Source of the DNA: Pieris napi
Taxonomy: Eukaryota > Arthropoda > Insecta > Lepidoptera > Pieridae
Assembly: GCF_905475465.1 (NCBI RefSeq)
Contig: NC_062252.1
Location: forward strand, 2,418,001-2,482,000
Direction: 5' to 3'
DNA length: 64,000 bases
The notes beneath the pieces were generated by a model. The model saw only the letters and a program-made list of their open reading frames with translations. It searched no databases and was not told the DNA's origin. Position 1 is the stretch's first letter, and every line of letters starts with the position of its first letter. The position numbers and the translations under genes were made by a program. Below are positions 44,601 through 58,424 of the stretch, piece after piece.

Positions 44601-45010
44601 TAAAATAAAATTTTGGTTTGGAAATACTTCAAAAATATTTTCACGTCAAGACTATCTAATCTACTAAGAAGATTGGACACTTTCTTTCCACCCACACCAG
44701 AATCTTATTCAGAGACTGGTTGAGCAAATCCCATTAAACTAACTACACTACATACCCACACACACTACACTAATCACTTCGGGAAGTTCCTACAAAGTCG
44801 CGTTAGAGAGGCCCTGGCCCTGGCATTAGGCTCTAAACCCCCAGTGCAGAGGCGATAGGAGATGGGCATATCTTCTCCTATTTACGCCAAGTCTTCTAAC
44901 CCGGAATTCGTCCCAGAGTGCTCCTCTCCCGTTTTTATGTCTCCATAGCATTGTTGTGTTCTGTAGCATTACTTGCTCACAACTAGATAGGACAGTTAGC
45001 GACTGTATTA

Positions 45011-45173
45011 AGGCCGATTTACATTATCTTAGTGTTTAGGAGAGTGCTTTAGTACAACTTGAAAGGCAAGTTCTTTAGCGTAGCGTTTACTAAAGCAAGT
45101 AGCGTTTACATGTTTCAACTAAAGTACTAACCTAAAGCACTCTCCTAAACACTAAGATAATGTAAATCGGCCT
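45011..45173. mobile_element. 163-bp MITE, PIF/Harbinger type (TTA duplication)
   Basis: Terminal inverted repeats of about 42 bp are nearly perfect, beginning aggccgatttacattatctt. Both sides are flanked by TTA (45008-45010 and 45174-45176), the 3-bp duplication used by PIF/Harbinger transposons. No coding capacity. Confidence 0.85.
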
Positions 45174-45630
45174 TTAAATATAATGCTAAATGAAAGTACC
45201 TACCTTGTAACGTTAACATTTTTTATAACACATGAAATACTAAGAATTGTGTTAGTTTTAGAGTTTTTATTTAATTGCAAAATGCATATAACCTTCAAGT
45301 CATAATTGAACTTGTTTACCATTAACCTAGATCGTAAGTATAATCCGCAAGATAACCGCTAGATTACCGCAAAACTAGAATCTTGTTACGCTATTTTTCA
45401 GCTCAAATTGCTCTTTAAACTTTTGTTTTCATCATTCCGTTACTAATGGTTTAAAAACTTTTGAGGTTTTTCTGTGATTTTTCTCTATATATAAACCTCA
45501 GAGTTCAAGTTATAAGTTCTTAACTAACAAATAAAAAATTGGGGTTGATAGTGGAGGGTAGATGAAAATTTTACAAAACAAAAAATTTTGTCTAAAAAAT
45601 GAAAAAAAAAACTGCCGGAATGTTAATTTC

Positions 45631-48054
45631 ATAGTCTAGTCGACAAGTTGAAAATGGAACAAAATAGAGATACTGCTCTTAAAATTATGTGCGATAGCTC
45701 ATTGGATCCGGAATGACGTCTAGAAAAATGTGCTAAAAGCGTGTATTAGCACATAAAAAATTGCTAAAGTTATAGACCATTAAAGATGAAAAAAAAATGG
45801 CATTTAGTTTTTTGCCAATATTTAATAAACTATTAATATTTAAAAAATTTCAAATAAAGATTCTGAAAGAGGAGGAAATTTCCAATAAAAAACTCCTGAC
45901 TCCCAGAACTCTATCTCCATTATTTATAATGTTAATTTAACGCTGAAAATAGGTCTGCGGGTGACATTTTTAGAAATTCGCGCGTGGCGTCAAAAGCGAC
46001 TACGGCACATTAATTAATTTATTTAAGGTATTGAAAAATTTTTTTTAAATTTGAAAAAATTATGGTGTGTTCTGAACACTATAATTAATTTATTCCCGTT
46101 GAAAATTTTACTTAAAGTTAATTTTTCAACAAGTTAAATAATTGTTAACTAACGAAATTTTCTCGAACGACCGTCTTAATTGTAAGTGAAAAAAAATGTT
46201 TAAATAGTGGTCGTAAAAATATTTTGCTTCGTAGAGCCTTTCTTACATACATACTTAACAAGATCGTGCCATAAAAGTTAAAAAAATATTTATACTTTGT
46301 TTATAACAATTTTTTTACTTAAACAAAAACTTAAAAATCCATGTAATGATGTTAAAAAAAACTTTTTTATTCTAAATCATCAATATAATCGTTTTTTTAT
46401 TAATACAAGATATTTATTGATTTGCAAAAAAAAATCCCGCCATTTGTTGATAAATTTTTTTTAAACAAATTGATTAAATCAATATTTTAAAAAAAAAATT
46501 TAACACAACTTTATTACATTAAAAATTTTATGATTTTTAAAAAAAAAATTTTTCCTTAATAACAATTTTTAATTGTTTATAATCGTTTTTTTTAATTTTC
46601 TATTGTTTAAATAATTAGTTAAGAAATTTTTTTTTTCTAAAAGTCATAATTGACAGTCCTCTATAAAGTAACAGAAAAAAAATTTTTTTTTAATCAACAA
46701 TTCTATTGTTTATTAACTTACCAATTTGTTATAAACAAATATTCAACTTTTGTTTATTTTTTTTCTAAAACTTCTAAAATTAACAAAAACAACCATATAT
46801 AACAAAGTATAGAAATTTTTTTTTTTAATTTTAAATAAAAGTAATATTCATGATAATCAAAAAATTTACAAAAAAATTTTTTCTATACTTTGTTATATAT
46901 ATGGTTGTTTTTGTTAATTTTAGAAGTTTTAGAAAAAAAATAAACAAAAGTTGAATATTTGTTTATAACAAATTGGTAAGTTAATAAACAATAGAATTGT
47001 TGATTAAAAAATTTTTTTTTTCTGTTACTTTATAGAAGACTGTCAATTATGATTTTTAGAAAAAAAAAATTCTTAACTAATTATTTAAACAATAGAAAAT
47101 TAAAAAAAAACGATTATAAACAATTAAAAATTGTTATTAAGGAAAAAAATTTTTTTTAAAAATCATAAAATTTTTAATGTAATAAAGTTGTGTTAAATTT
47201 TTTTTTTTAAATATTGATTTAATCAATTTGTTTAAAAAAATTTTATCAACAAATGGCGGGTTTTTTTTTTTTGCAAATCAATAAATATCTTGTATTAATA
47301 AAAAAACTATTATATGATGATTTAGAAAAAAAAAGTTTTTTTTAACATCATTACATGGATTTTTAAGTTTTTGTTTAAGTAAAAAAATTGTTATAAACAA
47401 AGTATAAATATTTTTTTAACTTTTATGGCACGATCTTGTTAAGTATGTATGTAAGAAAGGCTCTACGAAGCAAAATATTTTTACGACCACTATTTAAACA
47501 TTTTTTTTCACTTACAATTAAGACGGTCGTTCGAGAAAATTTCGTTAGTTAACAATTATTTAACTTGTTGAAAAATTAACTTTAAGTAAAATTTTCAACG
47601 GGAATAAATTAATTATAGTGTTCAGAACACACCATAATTTTTTCAAATTTAAAAAAAAAATTTCAATACCTTAAATAAATTAATTAATGTGCCGTAGTCG
47701 CTTTTGACGCCACGCGCGAATCCTAAAAATGTCACCCGCAGACCTATTTTCAGCGTTAAATTAACATTATAAATAATGGAGATAGAGTTCTGGGAGTCAG
47801 GAGTTTTTATTGGAAATTTCCTCCTCTTTCAGAATCTTTATTTGAAATTTCTTAAATATTAATAGTTTATTAAATATTGGCAAAAAACTAAATGCCATTG
47901 TTTTTTCATCTTTAATGGTCTATTACTTTTGCAATTTTTTATGTGCTAATACACGCTTTTTCTAGACGTCATTCCGGATCCAATGAGCTATCGCACATAA
48001 TTTTAAGAGCAGTATCTCTAATTTGTTCCATTTTCAACTTGTCGACTAGACTAT
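45631..48054. repeat. 2.4-kb foldback palindrome (arms about 1.2 kb)
   Basis: The left arm starts 'atagtctagtcgacaagttg' at 45631; its reverse complement ends at 48054. The axis lies near 46850, with an unpaired loop of about 45 bp. The arms are extremely AT-rich with many homopolymer runs. They differ by scattered substitutions and at least one 8-bp difference (near 45727-45740 against about 47955), so the arms are not artificial mirror copies. No transposase inside. A coding fragment sits at the outer edge of both arms. Confidence 0.9.
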
Positions 48055-48151
48055 CATAACACTTTTCAATGTAAGGCTCCTTATTATTTAGAAGTTGCTT
48101 TCTAGTGTCTTTTTCCTTTTCGAAACATTTGGCAACTGTTGTAGAGTACAA
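47969..48151 (-). pseudogene. Captured coding fragment at the edge of the palindrome
   Basis: The minus strand is open for 60 codons: YSTTVAKCFEKEKDTRKQLL then KEPYIEKCYDSLVDKLKMEQ and a stop after SSLDPE. The composition (charged, helical, normal codon use) looks like real protein, unlike its AT-rich surroundings. Its last 25 or so codons lie inside the right arm and are repeated at the start of the left arm (45640-45717, plus strand), with the same stop. I do not recognise the protein. Confidence 0.4.
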
Positions 48152-48594
48152 TTAATGCTGTCAACATTTACTTGGTTTTATTGCAATTAAGTTGCCGTGA
48201 GGTCACCAGTACTTTCTAAGAGGTGTCTAGGAAGTTTTATATATATATGTTATAAATTTGTGTGCGACTTAGTTTTGGTCCAATCAAATAAAAAACACAT
48301 TTCTAATTAACCCTTAATTAGCATACTTTAAGTATTGTTTGTTTTTTCTTTATCAGTCTCACGGTTATTGCAAAAAACGTGACAAATTATTCTTTAATTA
48401 AAGCTTTTACATACATTTACTGATAATATATATCTAAAGTAGCCTTAGTATGCGGCTACATTCCAACTAAGTGGGTTAAATCCTAGAAATCCCAGATTTT
48501 CTTATGTAAGTACAATAGTCATACACAACTATACGGTTTAAACAAATAATTTTAAGTTTTAATTTTCAATTATATCTCTTTTATATTATTCTCG

Positions 48595-48905
48595 GGTCAC
48601 ATTGTTAGTTCCCATACTCCTCCGAAATGGCTCGACCGATTCTTATCAAATTTTTTTGTGCATATTCAGTAAGTCTGAGAATCGACTACTATCTATCTTT
48701 TTAAACTCCTAAGTGATAAGGGGTGTCCATCCCAAAAACAAAAAATTATGATACAGCATACAAAAATACATTACAACCCCTAATTTTCACCCCTCTACTA
48801 TCAACCCCTATTTTTTATTATTGTAGATAGTTATTTTTATTGAACTAAAAAAATGTTTCTAGAAATAATATACATGGCAAAACGTTTGCCGGGTCAGCTA
48901 GTTTA
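48595..48905 (-). repeat. Dispersed repeat R19, longer antisense copy
   Basis: Inverted relative of 19183-19320: 'cctaattttcacccctctac' to 'aacgtttgccgggtcagcta'. It extends left to 'gaaatggctcgaccgattct', the opposite end of the family. Confidence 0.6.
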
Positions 48906-49499
48906 TCTATATAAATGTCGACAGTCTTATGATGACCACGATTTGATCATCACTTTCGTATCGCGAGTACGTTGCTGGTCTTTTAAGAATCGGTATGTCG
49001 GCTATCTATCTATCAGGAATCGGTTGAAGAATCCTTATTAGAATTTGTTATTTAAATATTTTAGTTTTAGATGTACGTATTCGTGGACCAAATTCAATAT
49101 TAAAACTATCATCCCATTTAGGTCATTATTTTTCTATACGGTAAAAACTGTAACGGATTTTTTTTTATTTCAAATTAACGGTCTAGGTCTCAAAGACAAG
49201 AGATAAAAAGTGTTGCCGAAAACCCCATTTACGAGTTCATTTACGATGGCTCATGACAGCGTATTTATTAGGGCCTTTATTACCCGGGCACATGTTATGT
49301 ACATTTACAATACTCGCTGCTTGCTATTGAGTGTTCGAAGTTGCGGCGATAACGACATTTTTTTAAAACCTTTACGGTTGGTTAACAAAAATCGCGTTAC
49401 GTAAAATACTCGTTGTATTATCAGTATATATACACTTGTTACTACTTACAAGTGTAGGTTACACTCACTTAATAGGTACAACAACTTTATAGGTTATAT

Positions 49500-49670
49500 A
49501 TAATTCTACTGTACGTGTGTATGTCACTGAACTCATCTTAAACGGCTGGACAGGTTTTGATAAATTTCGTCAAGTGGAGTCGAAAATTATTTTCATTATT
49601 AGATTTTTTTTTTGTATGTAAGACGTGTGTAACGGGCGACTGTCAGATCAGCTAGTATAGTAGTATAGTA
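49500..49670 (+). repeat. Dispersed repeat, 'cagctagt' end
   Basis: 'aacggctggacaggttttga' and the terminal 'gatcagctagtatag' resemble the ends of the R19/R20 type repeats. Strongly diverged. Confidence 0.4.
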
Positions 49671-50338
49671 GTACCTTACCTATGTATATCATTGAATTTT
49701 TTAATACGTTTTTACAAGTTTTTTTGCTATTAATTACCTCTATAGTTATTTGTAATCTTTCTTTTACTAAAAAGAGAACAAAAATGGAGTGCTCATTGTA
49801 ATTAGTTTTTATTAAACTGAATTAAAAGATAATCCATTCGACGTGCTTACTTACGTTCTGTTTTAATATAAAATATATAGTAGAATATTAAATATATAAT
49901 GGACAAAACCAAGCTATATAAACACTTAACAGCTTTTTAATATAGCTCATTCTACCGTAGCTTTGGAAACTTAAATACATTCTAAGAGCATTATAAATAA
50001 AATCTTTTGACCGTTGTGAGTCCCCAGAGGTTTTATATGTGCTCTGGGCATTGTTTGAGTCGCAGTGAACCTTTCCCGTGAACTTGCTTATTGATTTCCC
50101 GATAAGCGACGGTGGAAATGTTGGAAACTGTTTTAATAGCCACATAGCATGGAACTGTTATAATATTTTAATATTATGTTTATGCTTTTAGTAAAATCTT
50201 AAAGAATTATGTTTCTTTATATTTAGCGATCCGTACTGTCTCAATAAAAATAGGTTTTTCCGTGCAATATTTCTCTCCCTAAAAACCTTCCTTAGAGACC
50301 CAAGGTACAAAAATACTTGTATTGGTCCAGTTCGAGTT

Positions 50339-50505
50339 TTTTTTATAGAACCGGGGGCAAACGGGCAGGAGGCTCATCTGATGTTAAGTGATACCGCCGC
50401 CCATGGACTCTCTCAATGCCAGAGGGCTCGCGAGTGCGTTGCCGGCCTTTTAAGAATTGGTACGCTCTTTTCTTGATGGACCCTAAGTCGAATTGGTTCG
50501 GAAAA
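50339..50505 (-). repeat. LINE 3' terminus (family L1), well preserved antisense copy
   Basis: Continuous from 'ggcaaacgggcaggaggctc' to 'ccctaagtcgaattggttcg'. The best reference copy in the window for this family. Confidence 0.8.
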
Positions 50506-51954
50506 GTTTTGAGCTTAGTAACATATATTGCAATTTTTTTTTTTTTATATTGATTGGATGTTTCATGTTCGCTTATGACCTAAAAAGTGACACTTATATA
50601 GTAACTATATATGTATAATGTATATCTAATTGCACTGCTTTTATTCCTTTGTCTCGTTTTCTCAAATAGTGTTTACGTGATGAAAGGAAACAAATGAGTA
50701 CCTACTTAGTGAAACGTTGAAAGAATGATTTATTTGTTCATGAATAAGGTTAGTTTATGACTATGGACATGCCTGAAAACTGAAACATCTAGGTTTCTAG
50801 CTAGGTGATTGCCATCAGTGACCAGGTTTTATGATACCTGATCGGTCCCTCGTGTTGGGCTGCGTCCCCTTGCCCTCTTTCGGTTATTATAGGTTTTTCA
50901 AGGTTGTTATGACGTTTCCGGGCAATGTGGACGAAATATTGCTAGACTAGGCAAATGCTTGGTGACATGGTGTCAGCTGGGTTTAATATTTCGACCACAT
51001 TTTTAACTAGGTGCCTCATCGTAATAGTATAATTCGAGAATTTAATATAACAAAACGTTTCAGATGCTCTCTGATGCTTGACGTATTATATATACCTTTG
51101 AGCATAGGGATCGCTACTGTAATATAAAAAAAATACCTTTAATTCAAACTTTTAATTATTAATGAGGTTGTGGAGAAACCGATTTCAAAAGAACTGAAAG
51201 AAGTGGTTATCACTTCGATATAGATTCTCCGTCCGTGAACCGATCATTCGATTATGTGATAAATCTTCATACTCCTTTTATATAAAAAAAACTAATAGCT
51301 GTTCAATATAACTAAAACTTATTTTAATAAATAAGTTCTTTTCTCTTCTCTAATAAATAAGATCTTTTCAGTGCATTTTGCAGTTTTTTTTTCAAAAAAC
51401 ACCGATGTTTTATATTGAGTACCGGCGCTAGTCAGATACTGTAATATAAACATTGGTCACCCTTTTCTTAAAAGCAGAAAACGACTTTAAATAGGTTTAT
51501 AAGCTCCTTATTAAATAAACTAGTTCCACGTTCCAGAAAATTTTATAAAGCATTTTAGTTTTCTCGACGTAGAGTTAGAACTCTTTATGAAAAATGTGGA
51601 GTGAATTTTTCAAATTACCTTCAATATTATTTGAAAAGAATTTGTATTTAAGCGACCACGATCAGTTATATTATATAATTGTAGTAATTCAATGATGGCA
51701 GCTTATTATTAGTTCATAGATATGCTAAACACGCTGTTTGTTGTTGGCTACTATATAAAAGAAATTTGAAATGACTCAATACTTCACTAGAAATTATACA
51801 CTAATAATTTAATGAATGTCGTGGTACTACTCAATATAAATTTAATTTTATTTATAGTAAGCAACTCTATCTGTATGTTATGATTTTATTCCTTAACCAC
51901 TAACCAATTTGTAATAGGGGCTGAAAGTTGTATGGAAGTTGAATAAGTATTATT

Positions 51955-52080
51955 TTTATTTTATTTATAAAAGCTTGCCAACACTCGGATCACTGGTAAA
52001 AGAACCACAATATACAATTTGTAATGTGACAAGCACTTATAGGCAAACATGACATACACGAAGAAATAATGCAAAAATAT
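51955..52080 (-). repeat. LINE 3' tail (family L2), antisense
   Basis: Inverted relative of 17180-17280: 'aaaagcttgccaacactcgg' and 'tgtgacaagcactta'. Confidence 0.55.
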
Positions 52081-52821
52081 TAAACAAAACAATTATTAAA
52101 CGATATTTGTAGATATATTCTGCTATGGATATTACTCACAGTGATCTCATGCCACTAGCGGTGCACGTTTTGGTGTTATTAACTGAAATAAATGGAATAA
52201 GTTACCGTATCGTAAGTTTGACAGATATTGTGTAGTATAGGAAATTAAAAATGCTACCACGCGGACAAAATATATCAATCTAGCGAGCTATTATATCCAT
52301 CCTTATTTCTACTCTTACTAGTCTAAATTCAAGTCACTTTAATACAGTCGGAGACGAAACAAAATCCACGCCTAGTCTAATACAGATAATATCCTATAGC
52401 ATAAGAATAATTGTATTGATCAGTGCACCGAAATTGCGCGCTACAAGTGCTTAACAAATTTGGGGTCACATGGGATTTGATAAAAGAGTTCTTATAGCTA
52501 AGAAAATAAGGTTGTAATTTCATTACAGGAATTTAATAAGGGTTGTAAGCTGTGGGGCATTTTGCGTGATCAGTGTTTTACTAGTTTTTTGTATATGTGT
52601 TATCTGTAGAGCACAAGTAAATTGAAGTTTGATGTTTATTTATATTATTGATATTGCTGTTAAATGTTTGGTTTTTGGATTGAATTGAAAAATCTTCAAA
52701 TTGAGCTGGAAGCGAAAATTTGAGAGATTTTTCCCCTTTTTTGGCTTAAAATTAAAGGTTTATAATTCGACTTAATTTTTTCACGAAGGCTTTTTTTAAC
52801 GATACATTATTTTTGTTTCAG

Positions 52822-52839
52822 ATACCAATGAGTACCAAG
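52822..52839 (+). CDS. Possible 18-nt microexon
   Basis: Six codons (IPMSTK) lie between a strong acceptor ttttgtttcag (ending 52821) and a strong donor gtaagg (52840). The length is a multiple of three, so it could be a cassette exon in phase 0. It has the same orientation and phase as the exon at 10705. Without transcripts this may be chance. Confidence 0.2.
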
Positions 52840-53554
52840 GTAAGGTTTAAACACGAGAATATTCGTTTTATATATTTCCTAAATAAATTTTTTTGGTGAA
52901 TTATCGAAATTTGTTTAACATAATTTTTACTGTTATTGGATGGTTAACAGTCAATTATGACTTTGAAAGATATCTTACTTCTTTCAGTATTTCATTAATT
53001 TATTCATTTACAATCTTTACATAGTAATGTATTTAATGTAATGGTAAATGTAACGAATAGATTGATCTATGAATCATGTTATCATATCAAATAATATCTC
53101 GTATATTATTGAATTTACCTCCACAGCTAATAAGTATGGCATTTGAGTTCATAGCCTACGGGCAGTTTATTCCCCTTCATCATTACAATATTATTGAAGA
53201 ATACCGAAACGACTACAGATAGATCAGTTAAGTAAAGCAACAGTTGTCGCGGTCAATATCATCCACGAATATCTGTTATACTTTTTAAAATTTACTCCGG
53301 TGGCGTTTATATCCGGTTTCCAATGCTATTGTACTATAAGTATATTAAGGGCACGGTTCCTATATCTCTTCCGTAATACGTGTCAGTCAACTCTTCGTTA
53401 AACTCGTTACAATAGTTCCTGGTCCTTTGTTAATTTGTAAAGCGTGTCAATTGTGTATGAAGTTTAAATTAAATAATGAACTCAGGTCCCTGTTTATATC
53501 ATCAATATAATTTCCTTTCATAGTGTAAACGGATTAAAGACATTGTATATTTAT

Positions 53555-53905
53555 TATATCTATATATATAAAAATGAAACCCATTTTCCGTTGTCACGAC
53601 ATAACATGAAAACGGCTTGACCGATTTGTCTGATTCTTTTTTTATAATATTCCTTGAAGTACGAGGATGGTTCTTACGGAGAGAAAAATTAAAAAAAATT
53701 GAGTAAAAAAGTCTAAAAACAACACTTTTCTATAGTCCCATACAAAATATTCGTAATAATATTTAAAGGCAATTTGAACTTTTATACCATATCATAAAGT
53801 TCAAGTGTTAGTGGAGGGGTTCCGGGAAGGTACATTTTTATTTTTTGACATAATGTATTTGTTGTATTATCAACTTTCTTTTATTTTATCTTACTAGCTA
53901 GACCG
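53555..53905 (+). repeat. Dispersed repeat R53
   Basis: Starts 'tatatataaaaatgaaaccc' followed by 'gtcacgacataacatgaaaa' and ends near 'ttactagctagaccggtgtc'. This start and end are common to a non-coding lepidopteran repeat type; class not assigned. Confidence 0.5.
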
Positions 53906-55039
53906 GTGTCCCGAATAGCAGAATAAGTATTAAAAAAATAAAGAATCGACTGTTAGGCGGTACGATGTTCGCCAGGCCAGCTAGTAAATATATAAATGTG
54001 TTAGCCACTGAAGTTATACGGGCCAAAATAGTAGCGCCAATGCACTTGAATAAATACAATTTAATCTTCAAATAATAACAAAGCATCACAATTAGAAATT
54101 TCATATTTAGTCTTAAAATATTTATTTCCGCGTTGTGAACAAATACTGTTACTTAGAAATTTAAAAAATACTCGAAATTCCAACCGCATTCACATTGCAG
54201 AGAATCCAGGCCATTTCACGATTCCTTGCGATGTGAAACGCTGTTTATTTTGATATCAAAAACAAGGAATTCTGTATTCCTTTCTTAATAATATCTTTTT
54301 TGTATCTGTGCCTGACTCTCTTCACAGACAAGGAGCATAGAGTTTACAGTTATACGTTTTTTCTTTTGTGTTGCGGTTTCAGGTTTTTACATATTTACTT
54401 ACATGAAAGACATTTCATATCAATACAATGCTAGTGCTACTTTTAATGGGCTAGTGAATAGGCTATCTCGCCCTTATAACTTAATTACAAACATTGATGA
54501 AAATATTGATGTTTTATAACAGTCTACCAACTTACCGTAACTTTGTTCTGCAGGCTCTTAATGTGGTTTATTCATTGAGATTTAGTTTTTATTATTATTA
54601 ATTTTTAATTTTTGTTAATAGTATTATTATTTTTGTTTTAATTTTTTAATTTTGTGGTTGTTTGTTTAATTCTATCCTTTAATAGATTTCTTATGTTCTA
54701 ATGTAATTGATGTGTATGTGTGTTAAATTTGTGACTTCATGTTTTCTTGTATTTTTTAGGCATACACATTGTTTTGGAAAGTATTAATAAATAAAAATAA
54801 ACAATGTGAATCTGGAGGTACGGCAGTGCGCACGCCAAGTCGGCCACAGCCGTACTATTCTTTTCTTTTCTCGTTCAGACCATTTTCGCCCCTATAACCT
54901 TTTAATACGTTGTAGATAAAATTAGAAGTCTGAATATTATTTATTAAAACCATTTCTGTTTTAGATAAAAAGATTGACTTGGCAATCGCACTAAACAATC
55001 TAATTGAATATAACATGTATGTATGGTCACTTTAGATGT

Positions 55040-55190
55040 TGTTGGTTAGCTAATTACGTAATAACTAAGACAGAAGGTCCCTTCAGTAGGGACTGATTAA
55101 ATTAATCGACTTGGTTATTACACGGACCTCGCTACTATTTACAGTAGAAGAATTGCGAGACTTTTTTACAAGTTGTATTTTTGATAGCAT
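55040..55190 (+). repeat. Dispersed repeat R14, copy 2
   Basis: Direct relative of 14035-14185 ('attacgtaataac', 'cagaaggtccctt', 'cgacttggt', 'ttacagtagaag'). Confidence 0.6.
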
Positions 55191-58100
55191 CTATATTTCA
55201 TGATAACATGGTGTGATGTTCCTGTAGCAAAATTAATAGATAAAAGATAACGTAAAAACCTCTGATTGGAAACTTACCAGCCCAAGTCGTATCCCAGTTA
55301 TCTGAGATATTATGTCCCGTTGGCTCATTGTTTTCCCGATTTGGTAGCGTTGGAATATTACTGGTGAATGTTTTTTATATATAGAGATTTTTAATAATTA
55401 TTATAGCGAGTAAAACTATAATTATAGATCTAGAACACTATCACTAGATATTGGCTGCGACTTTCGTCGCGAAGAAACATGTTTTTTTATATATAAATAA
55501 TCTGCACAAAGACGTAATTAATTTAAGTCTAAACTTGTTTACTAAAAAGAATAATTAACAAGACACTATTTTTGTGTACTATATTTCCACTAATTCAATC
55601 AAATTCCTATTCAATATTCTCTAGGCCCGTGGTATCAAGAAGTTGAAAAGCCTCGATGTTCACGTGTTAGTATAGCATTTGTTTATAATAAAAAAACGTT
55701 CGCGAAACGTAAAATAGAATTTAAAAGGTTTAGCGTATAACAGCGGATAAGGACTCGAGAAACCTTAATCTTGAATCACCCATGCAATAAAACCAATTAT
55801 GTGGTATATGCAATAAGCTATTATGTTCTTGAAAATTTTGATTTGGTTTTACTAAATCGCACTGAAGTATTGACAAATAAGTATTGGCTCCAACCTCACC
55901 CCTACTGTTAGCCACCCTCAACCATTTGTCAGAGCCAGACTTGCCCCAGCCCATAAAGGGATTTGAATAATCGAAATGAGCCGGAAGTGATATCGCTACT
56001 GGGCATACGGTATATTGGCTGTTAAAAACGATTCATGTTTATATTTCTGTAAACTGATACTTTATGGATAATCACGTAAGTTGTGATATTAATCTGGATG
56101 GAGAGAATTGAAAACGTTACACGAAAGTATAGTGCGTTTCGCTTGCTTGTGATTGGTCAATAGCATCGCTAGTTTAACGGACACGGTACGTGTCATGTAT
56201 TGTCGGTTATAGCACTAAATGGTAGTCTTTTTTGGGAGATAAAAAAAACAGCGTATATATACAATGCCTACTAAATAAGCTAAGGGTTAATAGAGATGAT
56301 TTTGACCGTTTCTATAACTCCCGTATGCCAAAATAGCATTACATTTTTCGGACTTCGTGAAACTCACCTCTTGTACTTATTTATCGACTAAAAATAATTA
56401 ATATTCTGAGTAACACTTCCCTTCCGGATTAAAACAGGGGTGTTATAAATTTGTCATATCATGTCGTAGCTGCTAAATCAATATACCTATTATGATTGAA
56501 CTTTTTCAAAGCTTATGTTATGGCAGAAATCTTATACGCAGTGTTTTTATTTTAAATATGTCTCATGCATATCTGGAACACCTATAGCTCATGAAATAGA
56601 AGGTTGTTGAATTTAAAATTTAGTCAGTTGATTAGAAACATTGTGGCTATCTTATCTTACTTTGGATTCGCCTTTTTAAAAACGTTTATAAAAAACAATG
56701 GTGTTTTCCACTTCATACAGTCACGAGGAACGTCTTAAGGGTCCTCCGAAGAAAAGGCTTTACTACAGAGCTTAGATGACAGACTTAAATACGAATAAAC
56801 CTTTATATCGTAGTCGGTGTAATTTTAAATATACAAAGTGTATGAAAGTTGGCAAACTTATTTTTGAACGCGCCAAATTCATAAGTTATGATCGGAAGTT
56901 TGTTCTTGTTTTTTGGAAAGAATAATAAATCAGTATAATACTTTTAAAGTATGGTTAGTAGACCTATACTAATATTGTAAAGAGGATAGATTTTATTGTT
57001 TGTATTGCCTCCGAAACTACTGATTTGGATTTTTCACCATTTGAACCCTACGTCATCCCTGATAAACTAGTCCATAGAAAAAAAAATGTTCTGTTGTTAA
57101 TGTAATCTAAGTATTGCTCAACCACATACGCCGCTACTGACAAAAGAGAAAAGTAATGAATGACAGTTATATAGAAGACATCTACAAAAACGCAATACAA
57201 TATGTCTAAGATATAAAAAAAAAATTAATTTAAAAGTCTATTTATGGAGATAAGCTTCAGGCTATAGTACATCGGACTACGACCGAATTTATGCGGGTTG
57301 AACTACAGAGCACAGCAAGTGGTTAATATAGAGTAAAAATAAAATTTTCTATTATTTAAAGCACCTCGATGACCCAGGAGCCGTACATTTTGGTCCTTCG
57401 AGCCGACTTTGATATTTTAATTCTTATCGTATTGTGTATGTCGGTCTAAATAGAAATCGTTTAATTAGCGCTAAGTATACAAAAACTTAAATGAAATAAA
57501 TTTTTGAACGTTTACATAATACTTGAAAGCACTTGCAGAGATTTCCTCGCCCTGCAAATTACATGCATCGCTTTTTTATGAATGCAACCCTAAAACATTC
57601 AATAATAAACTCTATTGTATCGCAATTAAGTTCAAAGCACGCTGTCCAATTAATTCAAAGGATATTAAGCTTTAAATGTATTAGCAGTAATGCGTCTGTT
57701 GCTTGATAAGGGGGTTGAAATGGAAAATTGCTCCGGGATTTGCCCCACGCTGGGCGCTAGTTAGCGGCGCCGGCAATTTACGAGTTTACTTTTCCTTATT
57801 GAAAATCTGATAGTTTTTTTTAATATTTTGAATGGATACGAAGTTATGTCGGATATTCGTACATGAGTTACGCGAGATAATAACGTATTAAACAACGGAA
57901 AGATCTGAACCTGAGCCACGTGTTGCGCCCTGACCGCTACCCTCTCCTTCAATTAATATATATACTCATAATTAATTAATGGGTAAAATCCAGGGTAAAC
58001 GGCATATTGGTAGAAGGAAATAATCTTGGTAACAATATTAGTCATATTTCTTTTCATACAATTAAATCCATCCATGACGGGTCTGAAATGTAGCTGCTAA

Positions 58101-58424
58101 ATAGCGTGTTGTCTCTTTCTGTCAAAGTATTCGCTGTGTAAAATAGGATTATTAGAGTTTGCGAATTCGTTCAAATGTGCTAGAATTTGATACGGTTTAT
58201 ATCGACGTATATATTAATTAAGGCTAATTGTACGTAATTGTTAACGTCCGTTTCATTATTATATGTTAGCGAATTTAAATATCTTTATTATTTTTGTATT
58301 TAATATGTTGTTTTTACATACAAATTTATTGATTTACGGCTCTTGCATATTTATGTATGTAATAATTTAACTGCCTAGAAGTGATTCGGTGTGATAAGTC
58401 TCCCAGCGCAGCGGTGATAATAAG

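Noticed and set aside
45631..48054. Assembly or sequencing foldback artefact
   Set aside because: The two arms differ by substitutions and an 8-bp indel, which mirrored reads would not show. It is still listed with a long-read check.
55730..55954. 74-codon minus-strand frame
   Set aside because: Somewhat protein-like composition but no family I can name and no neighbouring exon; not supported as a gene.
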